DNA of 39,338 nt from Deltaproteobacteria bacterium (GCA_021779135.1 JAJYBH010000016.1:1-39338); one strand, 5' to 3'. Counted from the stretch's first letter, positions 24,857 to 31,657 are shown. The notes: generated by a model not told the origin, from the sequence alone. Numbers and translations: made by a program.

Positions 24857-25652
24857 GTTGCCGTCCTCGCTTTCTGCGTTCTTTGTAGGTCTTGGGTTCC
24901 GGAAGTGTCATGGCCCGGGACTTTATTTTTTCACTGATAGAGGGGAATAGATTGATGCCGGCCAGCTTCTCTAATTCCGCTATAGAAACTGTCAGAGGCT
25001 GTGCTTCGACAGCATTATCAACCAGATAGGCGCCAGCTTCTTGTCTGTCTGGGTCATAGACCGCCTTGTAGAGCTGGGTTGGCACAATGACCGCGCCACC
25101 AATCCGCTGCAAGTCCTCTCCCTGAAAGATTGGCCCGGTTACCACATAGAGACCTCCTCGCTCTCTGGTGAGTTTACGCACGGCCGACTCGACACCCTCC
25201 CACACTCCACGGTTATTTTCCGGCACTTGTGGTACCATGTTGGCCAGGGAGAAACATTCCTGCTGTGACCGGAAATCGAACATGTCTGCTGATGGTGCAA
25301 CGTGACCACGGTCGTAGCCGGATCGGGCGTAGTGGTGGAGTTCTGCGCGCTCGGATACCGGTATTTTGGGATCAGGAAAGAACTTGCTCTGACGTTTGAG
25401 CCCCTTCCCTTCGAGCAATCGCATCCGGGTAAGGTGCTCGGCCGAGTACAGGGGCGTTCTGGTGATTCCAGAGTGCTTCAGTGCATAGCCGCTATAGCAG
25501 ACCTCTCGGGTCTTGGCCGAAAGTTTTTGATTGATAAAGTCAGGGGCCGTGCCATCGGCAAAGTGTTCAGGACAGGCGGTTTCACCTGCAAAAACGGTTG
25601 AACACAGGATAGTCAGGGAAATTAGAATTGAGATAAACCGGGTGAACCTCAT
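24849..25652 (-). CDS. secreted DNA/RNA non-specific endonuclease (NucA/NUC1 family)
   Basis: A 267-aa beta-beta-alpha-metal nuclease. The active site DRGHVAPSADM contains the DRGH motif with the general-base histidine, and the metal-binding Asn lies in SLANMVPQVPENNRGVWEG. ATG 25652 is chosen since it gives a clean signal peptide (MRFTRFISILISLTILC, cleavage near VFAG) with GGGGGC upstream; the longer frame adds 31 residues without a ribosome site. It is probably exported to the periplasm or medium, where it could degrade incoming DNA or serve nutrient acquisition. It is coupled to the 84-aa protein. Confidence 0.9.
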   Translation of the reverse strand: MRFTRFISILISLTILCSTVFAGETACPEHFADGTAPDFINQKLSAKTREVCYSGYALKHSGITRTPLYSAEHLTRMRLLEGKGLKRQSKFFPDPKIPVSERAELHHYARSGYDRGHVAPSADMFDFRSQQECFSLANMVPQVPENNRGVWEGVESAVRKLTRERGGLYVVTGPIFQGEDLQRIGGAVIVPTQLYKAVYDPDRQEAGAYLVDNAVEAQPLTVSIAELEKLAGINLFPSISEKIKSRAMTLPEPKTYKERRKRGRQHG

Positions 25653-25809
25653 GGTGCCCCCTGAGGATTGATAAGTGAAGACAGGTTGCGTAATCAGTTT
25701 AACCAACCAGAGCAAGTTTATCGAGCAGGGTGGGAGACTCATCATGTTCGATGCGCTGCAGACCAGTGTCTGTTGGTGGGATGATGTACTCTGATACTTG
25801 GTAACAGGT

Positions 25810-25836
25810 CAGAATGCCTTCGTGGAAGGCATTCTG
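25810..25836. other. perfect 11-bp hairpin
   Basis: CAGAATGCCTT (25810-25820) pairs perfectly with AAGGCATTCTG (25826-25836) around CGTGG. There is no T-run on either strand. It lies in the otherwise gene-free stretch upstream of the nuclease and may be a relic of an inserted element or a protein-binding site. Confidence 0.5.
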
Positions 25837-25922
25837 GAGAGATTGCTGGCGTTCCGGTCTGGATCGCCTCTGGATTCCTGGACACTCCAGAGTTATTAAA
25901 AATGACTCTAAGAGGACGCACA

Positions 25923-26106
25923 TGAGGACAAGCGTTACGCAGAAGAATTTAAGCTAGAAAAAGTCAAGCTACTTTCAGAGTCTGGCCATTCAAACTACAA
26001 TGTTGGCCAGTCAACTGCCATACCACCTAAAGCTAGTAACCAAGCGCCTCCAAACTGAGCTGAAGCGTGTCACCAAAGAACGAGACTGGAGCGTAAAAAC
26101 TATATG
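25923..26106 (+). pseudogene. remnant of an IS3-family orfA transposase
   Basis: Read on the plus strand, from 25924 one frame gives EDKRYAEEFKLEKVKLLSES, the characteristic N terminus of IS3-type OrfA (KRYSEEFK...V..). After a disordered stretch and a stop, another frame gives ELKRVTKERDWSVKT, corresponding to the leucine-zipper end (ELKRVTEERDIL). The helix-turn-helix between them is missing, so this is a decayed, internally deleted fragment. No inverted repeats or orfB are visible. Confidence 0.65.
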
Positions 26107-26116
26107 ATATTGAGAA

Positions 26117-26866
26117 CTATTCAACCCACAACATTGTCAGAACAGTATCGTAGTCGCCTAATTTCACGGAGTATTCTAGTATTTCTCCACTTTCTGGTTG
26201 GGAGCCCGTAAACCATTCATCAGAAGCTACAGCCATGAATTCATCTGGAATCGGTTTTCCTGATAAGTTGTTCCTTGCATATGTGTTTGGCAATTTACCG
26301 AAATCAAGCTTATAGGCAAAATGTTGACTTGGCCTGAAATACCTCATCATGCCGTTTGCGGATACGACAAGCATAACTTCATGATCGGTAACATCAACAA
26401 ATCTCGTAGTAGCGGCAGTAAGGGTGACATTATACTCGTATGCAAGTTCTGAAATATTATCAAAACCTGGATCAAGTTTTTTGCAACGGGGTTTGAAGAT
26501 TTCTAGGGGCATTAACCATTCAGCAGCAAATTGGTTGGCCTCAATCTCTTGTGGCTTTTTGCTGTTGTCCATTAGGTCATTATTTGTGCATCTGAAGGTA
26601 TTAATTTGTGAATGACTGGGTATGGTCACATGACCCAGTTCATGTGCAGCGGTAAACTGTTTTTTCCCTTCTTCAGGAATATTACTAGCAACCATCACAC
26701 CCGTATTTCCGTTTAATCGCAGTGTCATCCCGAGGCAACCATCTAGTGGGCACTCCCGGTAACTAACATCTAGAAAGTCGAAGGCGGCCGTAGGCACAAA
26801 CGGAGGAGCAATCAAACCTACACGTTTCCTGAGCTCAGATGCGTAGAATTCAGTTCCCACGAGCAT
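26117..26866 (-). CDS. ImmA/IrrE-type metallopeptidase
   Basis: A 249-aa zinc peptidase. The active site is FTAAHELGHVTIPSH (HExxH), and the third ligand region is EIEANQFAAEWLMP, both typical of ImmA/IrrE (COG2856). These enzymes cleave a paired XRE repressor after a stress signal. Its ATG directly abuts the stop of the XRE gene, so the two are one operon. The C-terminal 100 residues are beta-rich and may sense a ligand. Its target is predicted to be the repressor just upstream. Confidence 0.9.
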   Translation of the reverse strand: MLVGTEFYASELRKRVGLIAPPFVPTAAFDFLDVSYRECPLDGCLGMTLRLNGNTGVMVASNIPEEGKKQFTAAHELGHVTIPSHSQINTFRCTNNDLMDNSKKPQEIEANQFAAEWLMPLEIFKPRCKKLDPGFDNISELAYEYNVTLTAATTRFVDVTDHEVMLVVSANGMMRYFRPSQHFAYKLDFGKLPNTYARNNLSGKPIPDEFMAVASDEWFTGSQPESGEILEYSVKLGDYDTVLTMLWVE

Positions 26867-27223
26867 TCAACCCTTCCGTTGTTTCAACATGTCCATCATC
26901 ATCCGAATTTGTTCCTTATCCGATGGGGAGAGGTTTGTGAGATCTCTGAAAAGTAGTTGAGCCTCTGGATTTTGCAGCAAATCACTCAAATCAGTTTCCT
27001 CAGATCGTCCTACCAAATAATCTACTGAAACACTAAGTGCAGCGGCTAACTTAATCAGAACTCCACTGCTTGGAGTCCGTTCTTTTGAGAGAATTTGGCT
27101 TAATGCTCCAGGAGTGATACCAGCCATCTTGGAGAGTTGTGCTTGGTTGACCTTAAGGTCCTCCATCTTTTTTCGGATTTTGTCAGTCAGTATTGCCAGG
27201 TCAAGTGTCTCGCTCATAACCAT
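26867..27223 (-). CDS. XRE-family transcriptional repressor
   Basis: A 118-aa protein. The HTH_XRE domain covers about residues 10-72: KVNQAQLSKMAGITPGALSQ is the helix-turn-helix, and SGVLIKLAAALSVSVDYLVG the closing helices. The C-terminal 40 residues (LLQNPEAQLLFRDL...) are a likely cleavage/dimerisation tail. A minus-strand TTGTCA, 17 bases, TATACA promoter upstream would give a nearly leaderless message. It is paired with ImmA and divergent from the E2-like cassette, with TTCACAnnTGTGAA palindromes between. Confidence 0.9.
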   Translation of the reverse strand: MVMSETLDLAILTDKIRKKMEDLKVNQAQLSKMAGITPGALSQILSKERTPSSGVLIKLAAALSVSVDYLVGRSEETDLSDLLQNPEAQLLFRDLTNLSPSDKEQIRMMMDMLKQRKG

Positions 27224-27262
27224 ATTGTATACAATCCAATCCTCTAATTGACAACATAAATA

Positions 27263-27276
27263 TTTACAGCTGTGAA
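27263..27276. promoter_or_regulatory. operator-like palindrome O1
   Basis: TTTACAGCTGTGAA is a one-mismatch version of TTCACAnnTGTGAA, exactly 50 bp from O2 and just upstream of the XRE promoter. Confidence 0.6.
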
Positions 27277-27285
27277 TTATTGTCC

Positions 27286-27314
27286 TTGACTTGGTAGCTG
27301 ACAGTGATTATATT
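27286..27314 (+). promoter_or_regulatory. sigma70-type promoter for the E2-like cassette
   Basis: TTGACT (27286-27291), 17-base spacer, TATATT (27309-27314), directed to the 56-aa gene at 27372. O2 overlaps the end of the -10 and the start point. Confidence 0.7.
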
Positions 27315-27326
27315 CACAACTGTGAA
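27313..27326. promoter_or_regulatory. operator-like palindrome O2
   Basis: TTCACAACTGTGAA has perfect 6-bp arms around a 2-base centre and overlaps the -10/start site of the E2-like cassette promoter. A further half site TTCACA lies at 27335-27340. Confidence 0.7.
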
Positions 27327-27371
27327 CATAAATATTCACAAAATAAATGTTTATAGAAAGGAGTAGAAGAC

Positions 27372-27542
27372 ATGGCAAAAAACCCGCCTACAAGAGATGG
27401 GCACAGACATGGTGCAGTGAAGGATCGAAGCCAAGTCTACAACCCGGTGATAGACCATTGGACCAAACGAGGACCAGATGGTAAGTTTATGGATCAAAAA
27501 GCCGATGACGAACCTTTTAAAGGGGTTCGTAAAGAGAAATGA
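27372..27542 (+). CDS. 56-aa basic protein at the head of the E2-like cassette
   Basis: A short hydrophilic protein with AAGGAG at 27358-27363, eight bases before the ATG. It contains GAVKDRSQVYNPVIDHW and ends PFKGVRKEK. I have the impression that short proteins with a GAVKxRSQVxNP...FKGVRKE pattern recur in bacteria, but cannot name a characterised function. It is the first gene behind the repressed promoter and so is likely part of the same system as the E2-like protein. Confidence 0.7.
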   Translation: MAKNPPTRDGHRHGAVKDRSQVYNPVIDHWTKRGPDGKFMDQKADDEPFKGVRKEK

Positions 27543-27589
27543 ACATCAGCAAGCGTTTCAAATCAACTTACCGGAGTGGAGATTGATCT

Positions 27590-28489
27590 ATGGTTATGCC
27601 GATCACAATCTTGAAGGAAATCGGGCATCAACTTGATGAGGATATTTTTCCACGAATCAAGAACGGCGGAATTGTAACGCCCGGCGAATCCGCTACATGT
27701 TCACCATCTTGGGCAGAGGAGAATAATGATGAAAGACAAGGAAAGAGTAGACACCCAACCAGACCATGGCCAGGGCCCATCAGAGGGCAAAGGCAAACCG
27801 ACAGACCACGGACGTCCGGTGCCGCCTCATCGTCCGTCAGCGCAGAGCTTCAAGCCCAGTACGAAGGAGAACTGACAGCGATATCCGAAGCGTACCCGGG
27901 GGCCAAAGTTTGGCACCAAACAGAAGGTCTCTGGTTGATAACAGAGAGCATACTTTTGCCAGGAATCTGGCAAAGGGCAGTCTTCCTCACCGGAATCCCC
28001 TTCGATCGGTCGCGCATTGTACGGAGCTGGGGATTCTGGATGGGGATGCCATTAAAATATCCAGAATGGATAGGCCCAAGACATACGAATATGCCAGACG
28101 GATCTATATGCGGATTTGAACCTACTGACGGAACATGGAAATTGGGTGACAATCTTCTCGTTCTGCTAGATCTCTATACCCTTTGGGCTTTGCGGCATCT
28201 TCACTTGCAGATCTTCAAACGGTGGCCAGGGCGGCAGGTTGCGCATTTCGTTCATGAAAGACTGACGGAGCTTAAGTCAACAGAACATTGCGGGTGTGGT
28301 TCTAACAATATTTACAGCGATTGTTGCCGAGACAAAGATCTTAGGAGTGACCGCGTACTGGAAGCTGTAAAATTCATCAGTGCCGGAGGCGCAATGCGTT
28401 TTCCCCCTAATGCCGTCATGAACTTTATCAATATACAAGATAACCCACCTAAAATCGATGAATTACTGCCGATGGTACAATTGATTTGA
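27590..28489 (+). CDS. prokaryotic ubiquitin-E2-like protein with C-terminal SEC-C zinc motif
   Basis: The open frame from ATG 27590 (GGAGA seven bases upstream) is 299 aa. From about residue 85 it looks like a UBC (E2) fold: a first helix (AELQAQYEGELTAISEAYPG), beta strands, then RHTNMPDGSICGFE, which matches the E2 active site HPNxxxxGxIC with candidate catalytic Cys174, His165 and Asn167. Trp183 follows, then helices (LLVLLDLYTLWALRHLHL). Residues 233-246 (HCGCGSNNIYSDCC) form a SEC-C zinc-binding motif. The first 84 residues are doubtful: they are Arg/Pro-rich and overlap another small reading frame, so the true start may be internal. No E1, JAB peptidase or ubiquitin-like gene was recognised nearby. 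Confidence 0.7.
   Translation: MVMPITILKEIGHQLDEDIFPRIKNGGIVTPGESATCSPSWAEENNDERQGKSRHPTRPWPGPIRGQRQTDRPRTSGAASSSVSAELQAQYEGELTAISEAYPGAKVWHQTEGLWLITESILLPGIWQRAVFLTGIPFDRSRIVRSWGFWMGMPLKYPEWIGPRHTNMPDGSICGFEPTDGTWKLGDNLLVLLDLYTLWALRHLHLQIFKRWPGRQVAHFVHERLTELKSTEHCGCGSNNIYSDCCRDKDLRSDRVLEAVKFISAGGAMRFPPNAVMNFINIQDNPPKIDELLPMVQLI
27726..27875 (+). CDS. possible 48-49-aa hydrophilic protein overlapping the E2-like frame
   Basis: A separate frame starts with two ATGs (27726, 27729) after GAGGAG at 27716-27721 and ends at TGA 27873-27875. The product (MKDKERVDTQPDHGQGPSEG, then Pro/His/Lys-rich) looks like a natural small disordered protein, more so than the Arg/Pro-rich text of the overlapping E2 frame. 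If real, the E2-like domain would start near its end by coupling or frameshift. Coding status is uncertain. Confidence 0.4.
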   Translation: MMKDKERVDTQPDHGQGPSEGKGKPTDHGRPVPPHRPSAQSFKPSTKEN

Positions 28490-28646
28490 TCCTGAGTGTG
28501 GGATGAATTCTTGCGTAACTGGCCGCAGGGTTAGCCGTTTAAGACCACATTGGTGGATTGACGTGGTTAATGCCGATGCCACCACGTTCAAGTCCCCTTG
28601 TTCTTCAGCCAAATCCTCTAATAACTGATTCGGTCGATTTTTGAAG

Positions 28647-30395
28647 TTAAATCCCCCTCAACAGCGAATCTGCAGAGAAAATACGATCAAGGAAGTGACC
28701 AGGCTTCAGATGCTCATTTTTCTTCCAAGAGTGTTTCAACTTTGACCAGGAATGTTTTGTATTGGTTTGCAAGTATGTTGCATTATTGGAAATACACTCC
28801 TCAACCGCAGCGAGGATATCCTCACCAGGCACTTCAGTATCAGGATTCCAAATCAAAAGTGTCGAGCACTCCCCTGAACGCTTCTGCTCAAACTCAATAA
28901 GATACTTAGTTGAAAATTCTTTCACTACTTTCGCAACGATAAATCTCCTACGTATTTCATTTGCCTTGTCGATGTATGCCCATGTTTCGTCATGGCCATG
29001 TTCGGGAAGGTTATAAATGGCACGTGGATCGTTGTCTTCAGGCTCCTCTTGGATTTCTTCGGTAAGTTTCAAAAAAGATACACTGGCGAGACCGGCAGCG
29101 TTTATCAATTGCAATGAAGCTTGAATTCGGCAGAATGCTGCAATTTCAGCAGAGTTTGCTGGATCCAGGCTGCCATCATCAGGTTGAATGAGTATATGAT
29201 GGCGATCTGAACCAGATTCCCCTTGGCTACTAGTTGACCCCTCCGAATGAGTCGTAATCACTTCTCCGATGGCTGTGCCTCTCTTATTAATTTCCTTCTT
29301 TATAGCAACTTGCCTTACTTCATTGAAATGAGGGAATCTCTTAGCAAGATCATCATCATAACTCATCTCAACGCCCAAGTTTGGGTTAACTGCCCCGGTG
29401 TTCATCTTTACAGGCTGATCCGGAGGATTATTTACATAGATTTTAGCTCGACCGTTGTCACTGCCAGCTCCCCCATCACTTCCTGAGCCGACTGTAGAGA
29501 TATGAGCTACAACTTTAAAGTTCGCTTTTCTGTTTGTACTAATAATTCTGGTGATTACTGTCTGCTTCCCAAATTCATTTTCATACTGCTTGAATGACGC
29601 ATGGATACGGGTGTTCCCATCAAAAGGTGGAAATGCAACAAAAGGTCTTTCTGGTTCAGCCCTAGATATTATTGCTACTTGCTTTGGGATCAACTGTGCC
29701 CGCTTAAGATCAAAACCCTCAGATATAAAGTTTGCCAAAAAAGTTGCAGTGAGCTCCGTTACACCAAGACGTGGCTTTATGGAAACAATGCCTGTTTTCT
29801 TGTCAAAACCGGATTCTTTAGGGTCATAAAGCCAACGCCCAGGGTCAAGTATGCGATCGCTAGTCATGACTCGTGCGATATTTGAAGCATAGCAATAGAA
29901 AAATCTTAAAATTTCAGCACACGGAATTATGATACCGTGAGGATTGTTGTTATGATTGATTGCAAGTAAGTAGGAGTCTGCCTGAGGCTCTTTATAAAAG
30001 TCCCAGTGATATTTCATTGGGATTAGTAATCCCTTATCGCTCTGGTCAACCCTAGAAAAGGCTTCAATTTTGTTCTTCGTCAAATCAAGGTGGATGTCAT
30101 CAGTACGATGGAGATGGTTTGGGAGAGCCTCGGACGGTATTAAATATCCATCTTTGAGAATTGCCTCAATGTACAGTACTGGGAATTGGCCGATTGGGAG
30201 TTCAGCACGTTTGTATTCAAGTGGGAGGGCGTATTCGTATTTCTCTGGACCGGCAAGTTTTCCTATGTAAACGTATATTGTGACGTTGTCAGAGCCATCA
30301 TTCATTTTTGATAATCGACCAAACCAAATTACTTTCCAATAGCCAGCAAAATCGAGACATTTGAAGTAATATGCTTTCTTGACCGTATCTGCCAT
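28647..30395 (-). CDS. tnsE: TnsE-like transposition protein
   Basis: A 582-aa protein reading inward from the right end. Its layout follows Tn7 TnsE: a beta-rich N terminus (YWKVIWFGRLSKM), a helical section (IIPCAEILRFFYCYASNI), a central VAFPPFDGNTRIHASF block like the Tn7 FSFDPPPMQGWKLHV, a long acidic linker, and a C-terminal domain where RRFIVAKVVKEFSTKYLIEF parallels RVIKAVGVQRNGSEFVLLEV. The Tn7 sequences are recalled, not aligned by program. TnsE directs Tn7-type insertion into replicating DNA and conjugal plasmids. Unlike Tn7, the gene is not with tnsABC-tniQ but at the opposite end, and its ATG lies in the terminal repeat. Confidence 0.65.
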   Translation of the reverse strand: MADTVKKAYYFKCLDFAGYWKVIWFGRLSKMNDGSDNVTIYVYIGKLAGPEKYEYALPLEYKRAELPIGQFPVLYIEAILKDGYLIPSEALPNHLHRTDDIHLDLTKNKIEAFSRVDQSDKGLLIPMKYHWDFYKEPQADSYLLAINHNNNPHGIIIPCAEILRFFYCYASNIARVMTSDRILDPGRWLYDPKESGFDKKTGIVSIKPRLGVTELTATFLANFISEGFDLKRAQLIPKQVAIISRAEPERPFVAFPPFDGNTRIHASFKQYENEFGKQTVITRIISTNRKANFKVVAHISTVGSGSDGGAGSDNGRAKIYVNNPPDQPVKMNTGAVNPNLGVEMSYDDDLAKRFPHFNEVRQVAIKKEINKRGTAIGEVITTHSEGSTSSQGESGSDRHHILIQPDDGSLDPANSAEIAAFCRIQASLQLINAAGLASVSFLKLTEEIQEEPEDNDPRAIYNLPEHGHDETWAYIDKANEIRRRFIVAKVVKEFSTKYLIEFEQKRSGECSTLLIWNPDTEVPGEDILAAVEECISNNATYLQTNTKHSWSKLKHSWKKNEHLKPGHFLDRIFSADSLLRGI

Positions 30396-30459
30396 TTGCA
30401 ATTATCGATAGTTTATTTGCACATATCGTTGTCGTTGGCAAATAGCGATGTTTCCGAAA
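30393..30459 (-). repeat. transposon right end with three TnsB-type binding repeats
   Basis: Read inward from TTTCGGAAAC, three related repeats follow at about 20-bp intervals: ATCGCTATTTGCCAA (30435-30449), ACGATATGTGCAAAT (30415-30429) and ATCGATAATTGCAAAT (30394-30409). The last, with the next G, is the perfect inverted copy of 8776-8792. Three sites right against two left is the kind of asymmetry known for Tn7 ends. Confidence 0.85.
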
Positions 30460-30464
30460 TCCTT
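30460..30464. repeat. 5-bp target-site duplication, right copy
   Basis: TCCTT, identical to 8739-8743; part of the AAA-AAG-GAG codons of comM. Confidence 0.85.
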
Positions 30465-30686
30465 TTTTATGTCGGCCGGGGCCAGGTTGGCGGTGATGCG
30501 GCGGGCGGGGAAGTCGTAGCCGGAATTTTTCAACGCGGCCCGCACGCGGTCCTTGCTCTCCTTGACGGCACCATCCGGGAGCCCCACGGTCGCAAAGGCC
30601 GGCAGTCCCGGAGCCAGATCAACCTCTACGTCAACCAGGATGGCATCAATGCCGATCAGTGCGCTGCTGAGGACTTTTGCGAGCAT
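30465..30686 (-). pseudogene. comM: comM 5' fragment
   Basis: This encodes the first 74-75 residues of ComM ([15 protein letters not shown] ... [17 protein letters not shown]), the Lon-like S5 fold at its N terminus, with GGAGG upstream of the ATG. The open frame continues 18 codons into the transposon before stopping. It joins in frame with 7436-8743. It is 71 bases after pgeF on the same strand. With the helicase part cut off it should be non-functional. Confidence 0.95.
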
Positions 30687-30697
30687 GATATACCTCC

Positions 30698-30747
30698 AAT
30701 GTTGAATATTGAATTATGGGTTTTGAATTAATTCAAAATTCAACATT
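30698..30747. repeat. AT-rich 18-bp inverted repeat upstream of comM
   Basis: AATGTTGAATATTGAATT (30698-30715) is the reverse complement of 30730-30747 with one mismatch, around a 14-base loop. It fills the gap between pgeF and the comM ribosome site and differs strongly in composition from the GC-rich flanks, so it may be a small dispersed repeat or an attenuating hairpin. Confidence 0.7.
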
Positions 30748-30757
30748 CAAAATTGCA

Positions 30758-31555
30758 TTACTGTTTCAGCATGATGAAGCCCATCTGCCGGCCGGTTTCG
30801 CCGCTGTCCCTGCGGTAGGAAAAGAACAGTTCGTAGTGGCAGCAGACGCACATGTCAGATGACTGTATCCGGGTTGACGACAGGCCAGCTCCGATGAGCA
30901 GGTCGCGGTTGGCGGCTGCCAGGTCGAGGCGCCAGGTTCCATCGCCACTGCTTTCCGCACAGGTTTCCCAGGGAACCCCGTTCTGGATAAAGGCCTGCCT
31001 GACCGGCGTATCTACTTCGTAGCAGCATTTCCCGATGCTGGGGCCGATGAAGGCCTGCAGTTTTCGCGGGTCGCTCCCGAACATCGTCTGCATGCCCGCC
31101 ACGGTTTTGGCGGCCAGCTTGGCCGCGGTTCCCTGCCACCCGGCGTGGATAGCCGCAATAACACGTTTCTCCGGATCCAGCAGCAGGATGGGGGTACAAT
31201 CGGCCACACAGACCCCGATCATGACACCCGGCTGGTTGGTGATGATGGCGTCGCCCTCCAGGCCGAGAAAATGGCTAAAATCCTCATTGGGTTCGTTGAT
31301 TACCAGGATGTCGCTGCCATGCACCTGCTTGACGGTGACCAGTGCATCCTGGGTAATGCCGAAGGCCCTGGCCAGCAGGCTTCGATTGCCCTCGATGTTG
31401 TGCGGCTGGTCAAGTGTGTTCGTCCCCAGATTGAGGGAGTTGTAGGGCGCGCGCGAGACCCCCTCGTGACGTGTGGTGAAGCCCTGTACTGAACATGCGG
31501 GACCGCTGAATCCGGCCTCGATGTAATGGATACGTCCCGATCGTTTCATCTGCAT
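30758..31555 (-). CDS. pgeF: purine nucleoside phosphorylase / laccase-domain protein (PgeF/YfiH)
   Basis: A 265-aa member of the multicopper-polyphenol-oxidase-like family, now known as purine nucleoside phosphorylases/adenosine deaminases with a peptidoglycan-editing role in E. coli. Motifs: VKQVHGSDIL, VCVADCTPILLLD, AAIHAGWQGTAAK (conserved His), GPSIGKCCYEV (conserved Cys) and CCHYELFFSYRRDSGETGRQ at the C terminus. AGAGG seven bases upstream supports ATG 31555. Length is normal. It is upstream of comM on the same strand. Confidence 0.92.
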   Translation of the reverse strand: MQMKRSGRIHYIEAGFSGPACSVQGFTTRHEGVSRAPYNSLNLGTNTLDQPHNIEGNRSLLARAFGITQDALVTVKQVHGSDILVINEPNEDFSHFLGLEGDAIITNQPGVMIGVCVADCTPILLLDPEKRVIAAIHAGWQGTAAKLAAKTVAGMQTMFGSDPRKLQAFIGPSIGKCCYEVDTPVRQAFIQNGVPWETCAESSGDGTWRLDLAAANRDLLIGAGLSSTRIQSSDMCVCCHYELFFSYRRDSGETGRQMGFIMLKQ

Positions 31556-31657
31556 ATAAAATCCTCTTTGCCCCGTTACTGTGTTGGATGCGATACGATC
31601 GCTGAAACAGACGGCATCGCACTAAAAATAGCTTTGCCTTCTCATCTGCTTTGCGCT

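Larger units (their letters stand above)
8744..30459. mobile_element. Tn7-like transposon inserted in comM
   Basis: A 21,716-bp element bounded by TCCTT duplications, imperfect termini (TCTCAGAAAC left, TTTCGGAAAC right read inward) and subterminal inverted repeats. It carries tnsA, tnsB, tnsC and tniQ at the left end and a TnsE-like gene at the right end. The cargo between them encodes two C5 methyltransferases, Vsr, an Eco29kI-like nuclease, a GHKL-REC-HAD operon, a ParA pair, a secreted nuclease, XRE/ImmA and an E2-like cassette. comM is a known target of the related Tn6022/AbaR islands in Acinetobacter. Base composition is visibly more AT-rich than the flanks. No CRISPR array or cas gene is present, so this is a protein-guided, not RNA-guided, element. 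Confidence 0.93.

Noticed and set aside
25699-25923. Possible 74-aa minus-strand gene upstream of the nuclease
   Set aside because: No ribosome site or recognisable family; it contains the 11-bp hairpin and looks like non-coding or decayed sequence.
8744-30459. CRISPR-associated transposon (CAST)
   Set aside because: TnsABC and TniQ are present but I found no repeat-spacer array and no cas-like genes in the cargo.
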